From Aureobasidium sp. EXF-3400 (Eukaryota; Ascomycota; Dothideomycetes; Dothideales; Saccotheciaceae): a stretch of 14,770 bases of DNA. Made by a program: the position numbers and the translations under genes. Shown one piece after another: positions 12,735 to 14,770 of the stretch (its first letter is position 1; every line of letters begins with the position of its first letter). The DNA lies in assembly GCA_024195585.1 (NCBI GenBank), contig SWBL01000629.1:1-14770 (forward strand), given 5' to 3'. The notes below the pieces were generated by a model. It saw nothing but the letters and a program-made list of their open reading frames with translations. It was not told where the DNA came from and searched no databases.

Positions 12735-14270
12735 ATGAAAGACGAATCGCCACTTGATGGGCAGTTACCTCATTCTCCTGCCTTCGACCTTGAGGAGGAA
12801 TCAGAAGAAGCTCGATGGGAGAGAAAAGGAAGAGAAAGACCAGAAGAGTTCCAGACGACAGCACAAGAAGTTGGGTTCGTCTTCGCTGTTGTGATGGCTC
12901 AACTCATGTCTGAATTCTACGTCTCTGGCTTCATCGTTCTTATACCGACTCTAGCCACTGAGCTCAACATACCACCTGAATCGATAACATGGCCAGCCGG
13001 TGCTTTCTCGCTGGTTGTGTCGACGTTCCTACTTCCGCTGGGACGAATTGCCGACATGTACGGAGCCTACCCTGTCTACGTTGGCGGAATTATCTGGACT
13101 GTCGTATGGTCGATTATCGCAGGATTCTCGACTAACGAGATTATGCTGGACGTCTGTCGCGCTTTCCAAGGATTTGGTCCAGCTGCATTCCTCCCGGCAT
13201 CCATGGCGTTGCTCGGCACCATATACAGACCAGGTCCAAGGAAGAACCTTGTCTTCTCTATCTATGGCGCTATGGCCCCGTTAGGTTTCTTTGCTGGCAT
13301 CTTCTTCGCGGGTATCTCTGCTCAGTTCGCCAACTGGCGATGGTACTTCTGGATCGGTGCCATTATCAGCGCATTCAGTGGCCTTGCTGGGTTCTTGACC
13401 ATCCCATCCGACACTGCCGAGAGACGGGCGATGAACGTCAAGATGGACTGGCTCGGCACTTTCACCATCTCTGTCGGCATCATTCTGGTTGTTTTCGCCC
13501 TGACAGGATCTTCTGGAGCAGAACATGAATGGGCAACAGATTATATCATCGCAACCATGGTCATTGGTGTGGTCTTCCTTGGCCTCTCTGTGTACGTGGA
13601 GGGATGGGTCGCCGAAGCACCTCTTCTTCCGCCAGAACTGTTCAAGATAAAGTATATGAAGCCTCTGGTCCTAGCTCTGCTACTCACCTACGGCGGTTGT
13701 GGTATTTACTTGCTGTATGCAACAAACTACATGAGCGAGATCATGAATGGCTCTCCCATGCAGCTCGTCGCCTGGTGGTCACCCGCTGCTATCGGAGGGT
13801 GCATCATTGCCACAGTGGGAGGTTTCGTTCTCCACTTGCTTCCTGGTACGATGCTCATCGGTATCGCTTCCGTCGCATGGATCGTAGCACCGTTGCTCTT
13901 CGCTCTCGTCCCTGTAGGAGGGCAGAACTTCTGGCCATGGGTGTTCCCAGCTATGGTGTGCTGCACGATTGGCATTGATATCACGTTCAATGTCACCAAC
14001 ATCTTCATCACCACAAGCCTACCAGCCCGCCAGCAGGGACTTGCAGGTGCGCTTATCAACGTGCTTCTCCAACTAGGAATCGCGGTTGCTCTCGGTCTTG
14101 CAGATATAACGGTAGCTGAGACAGCGGACCAAGGGGTAGCGAAGAAGTACAAGAATGCATTTTGGCTTGAGGTCGGATTGGCTGGTGCAGCACTTGTGGT
14201 GTTCCTTGGATTCGTCAAGGTCGACAAGGCGAAGAGCCAAGCGACAGCGGACGAGAAAGTTCAAACATGA
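12735..14270 (+). CDS. MFS transporter, probably DHA2-like drug/H+ antiporter type
   Basis: A single uninterrupted frame of 511 residues from the first ATG, 12735, to TGA 14268-14270. Residues 1-45 are a charged cytosolic N-terminus (EEESEEARWERKGRERPEE). Many hydrophobic helices follow, beginning near 46-71 and 87-102. The MFS motif A, GRIADMYG, is at 103-110 between helices 2 and 3. A DVCRAFQGFGPAAFLPAS segment at about 139-156 fits helix 4, and GAMAPLGFFAG at 178-188 fits the motif C region of helix 5. My rough count, about 12-14 helices, and the sequence style fit the 14-helix DHA2/aminotriazole-resistance-like fungal transporters of the plasma or vacuolar membrane. These usually export small toxic or secondary compounds by proton antiport. 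The substrate cannot be told. The Zn2Cys6 gene is transcribed away from it, suggesting that factor as a possible regulator. Confidence 0.9.
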   Translation: MKDESPLDGQLPHSPAFDLEEESEEARWERKGRERPEEFQTTAQEVGFVFAVVMAQLMSEFYVSGFIVLIPTLATELNIPPESITWPAGAFSLVVSTFLLPLGRIADMYGAYPVYVGGIIWTVVWSIIAGFSTNEIMLDVCRAFQGFGPAAFLPASMALLGTIYRPGPRKNLVFSIYGAMAPLGFFAGIFFAGISAQFANWRWYFWIGAIISAFSGLAGFLTIPSDTAERRAMNVKMDWLGTFTISVGIILVVFALTGSSGAEHEWATDYIIATMVIGVVFLGLSVYVEGWVAEAPLLPPELFKIKYMKPLVLALLLTYGGCGIYLLYATNYMSEIMNGSPMQLVAWWSPAAIGGCIIATVGGFVLHLLPGTMLIGIASVAWIVAPLLFALVPVGGQNFWPWVFPAMVCCTIGIDITFNVTNIFITTSLPARQQGLAGALINVLLQLGIAVALGLADITVAETADQGVAKKYKNAFWLEVGLAGAALVVFLGFVKVDKAKSQATADEKVQT

Positions 14271-14770
14271 TGAGGCCTTATGAAGGTCAGAATAGTGGCA
14301 GACATGAATGCATATATAATAATTTTGATAGCCGGGTCAAGTCACGATAACAATTTTGGCATGTGATGACGCGATAAGAACAGATTGGCGTAATCTCATT
14401 CAGAACCGTATTCGGAGCGACAAAGCGTTGGAGCCGGAGTGAAGATTATCGAGATATCATGGAAGTCGTAGGTGGCAGTGCTTTACTCAAAGAAATGATC
14501 GAGAAGAGGACGCAACGTATTGCGAAGATCCAATTGTGGATCAAAAAAGTTGAAAGATTGGTACGGGGCCACGAATCCAGTTTCGAGGAGGAGTCGACTC
14601 CTCTGACCAAGGGGTCTGACCGTCAGCGAAAACAGGGAGATGGAAGGTGCTTGGCGTTCCACGTGACGATCCCTCTCAACCGCAACTTCCAAAGCTGGAG
14701 ATGGGGCTTCTTGTTATTGCCCCCTTCGACTGTCCATACAAAGACTCTGTGCTTCTATCTTCGACGGCCA
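14271..14770. other. 3' flank of the MFS gene, no assignable gene
   Basis: The first 60 bases or so include an A/T-rich stretch near 14311-14328 that could serve 3'-end formation. The minus strand is open from 14713 to 14483 (about 77 codons, ending at 14483), possibly a last exon of a gene beyond the right edge, but no motif supports it. A perfect palindrome lies at 14588-14603. Confidence 0.4.
14588..14603. repeat. Perfect 16-bp palindrome
   Basis: GAGGAGTCGACTCCTC equals its own reverse complement. It sits about 320 bp downstream of the MFS stop in DNA with no assigned gene. It could be a dimeric protein-binding site or part of an RNA hairpin stem. Confidence 0.6.

Overview
The window looks like chromosomal DNA of a filamentous ascomycete (Pezizomycotina). 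The evidence is short GT-AG introns of about 48-80 bp that split otherwise clean reading frames, a Zn2Cys6 fungal-type transcription factor, a secreted GMC oxidoreductase with a Ser/Thr-rich tail, and a 14-helix-type MFS transporter. I cannot fix the class or species from sequence alone. No tRNA, rRNA, CRISPR array or transposase gene was recognised.

Layout. Positions 1-2290 are gene-poor, with at most a short minus-strand open frame running off the left edge. A plus-strand gene at 2292-3190 (one intron) encodes a secreted-then-anchored, Cys-rich single-pass membrane protein. A large plus-strand GMC (FAD) oxidoreductase gene follows at 3652-6950. Five introns rebuild one continuous 1,010-codon frame, broken only by two in-frame TAG codons near its N-terminus. 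About 1.1 kb with no assignable gene follows (7177-8300). An intronless plus-strand gene at 8301-9218 encodes an unrecognised 305-residue helical/proline-rich protein. It converges on a four-exon minus-strand Zn2Cys6 transcription factor gene (11319-9762). A 1.4-kb divergent intergenic region separates that factor from an intronless plus-strand MFS transporter gene (12735-14270). The last 500 bases hold no recognised gene.

How parts may work together. The divergent Zn2Cys6 factor and MFS transporter are a plausible regulator-transporter pair. The region between them carries two copies of CGGACCG, a triplet arrangement of the kind zinc-cluster dimers bind. This is inference.

The most unusual observation is in the GMC gene. 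Both premature stops are TAG, both can be folded into hairpin loops, and the first sits at the aromatic position of the GMC signature. The simple explanation is a recently inactivated pseudogene. A testable alternative is stage-specific A-to-I mRNA editing (UAG to UGG), which is known in some ascomycetes.
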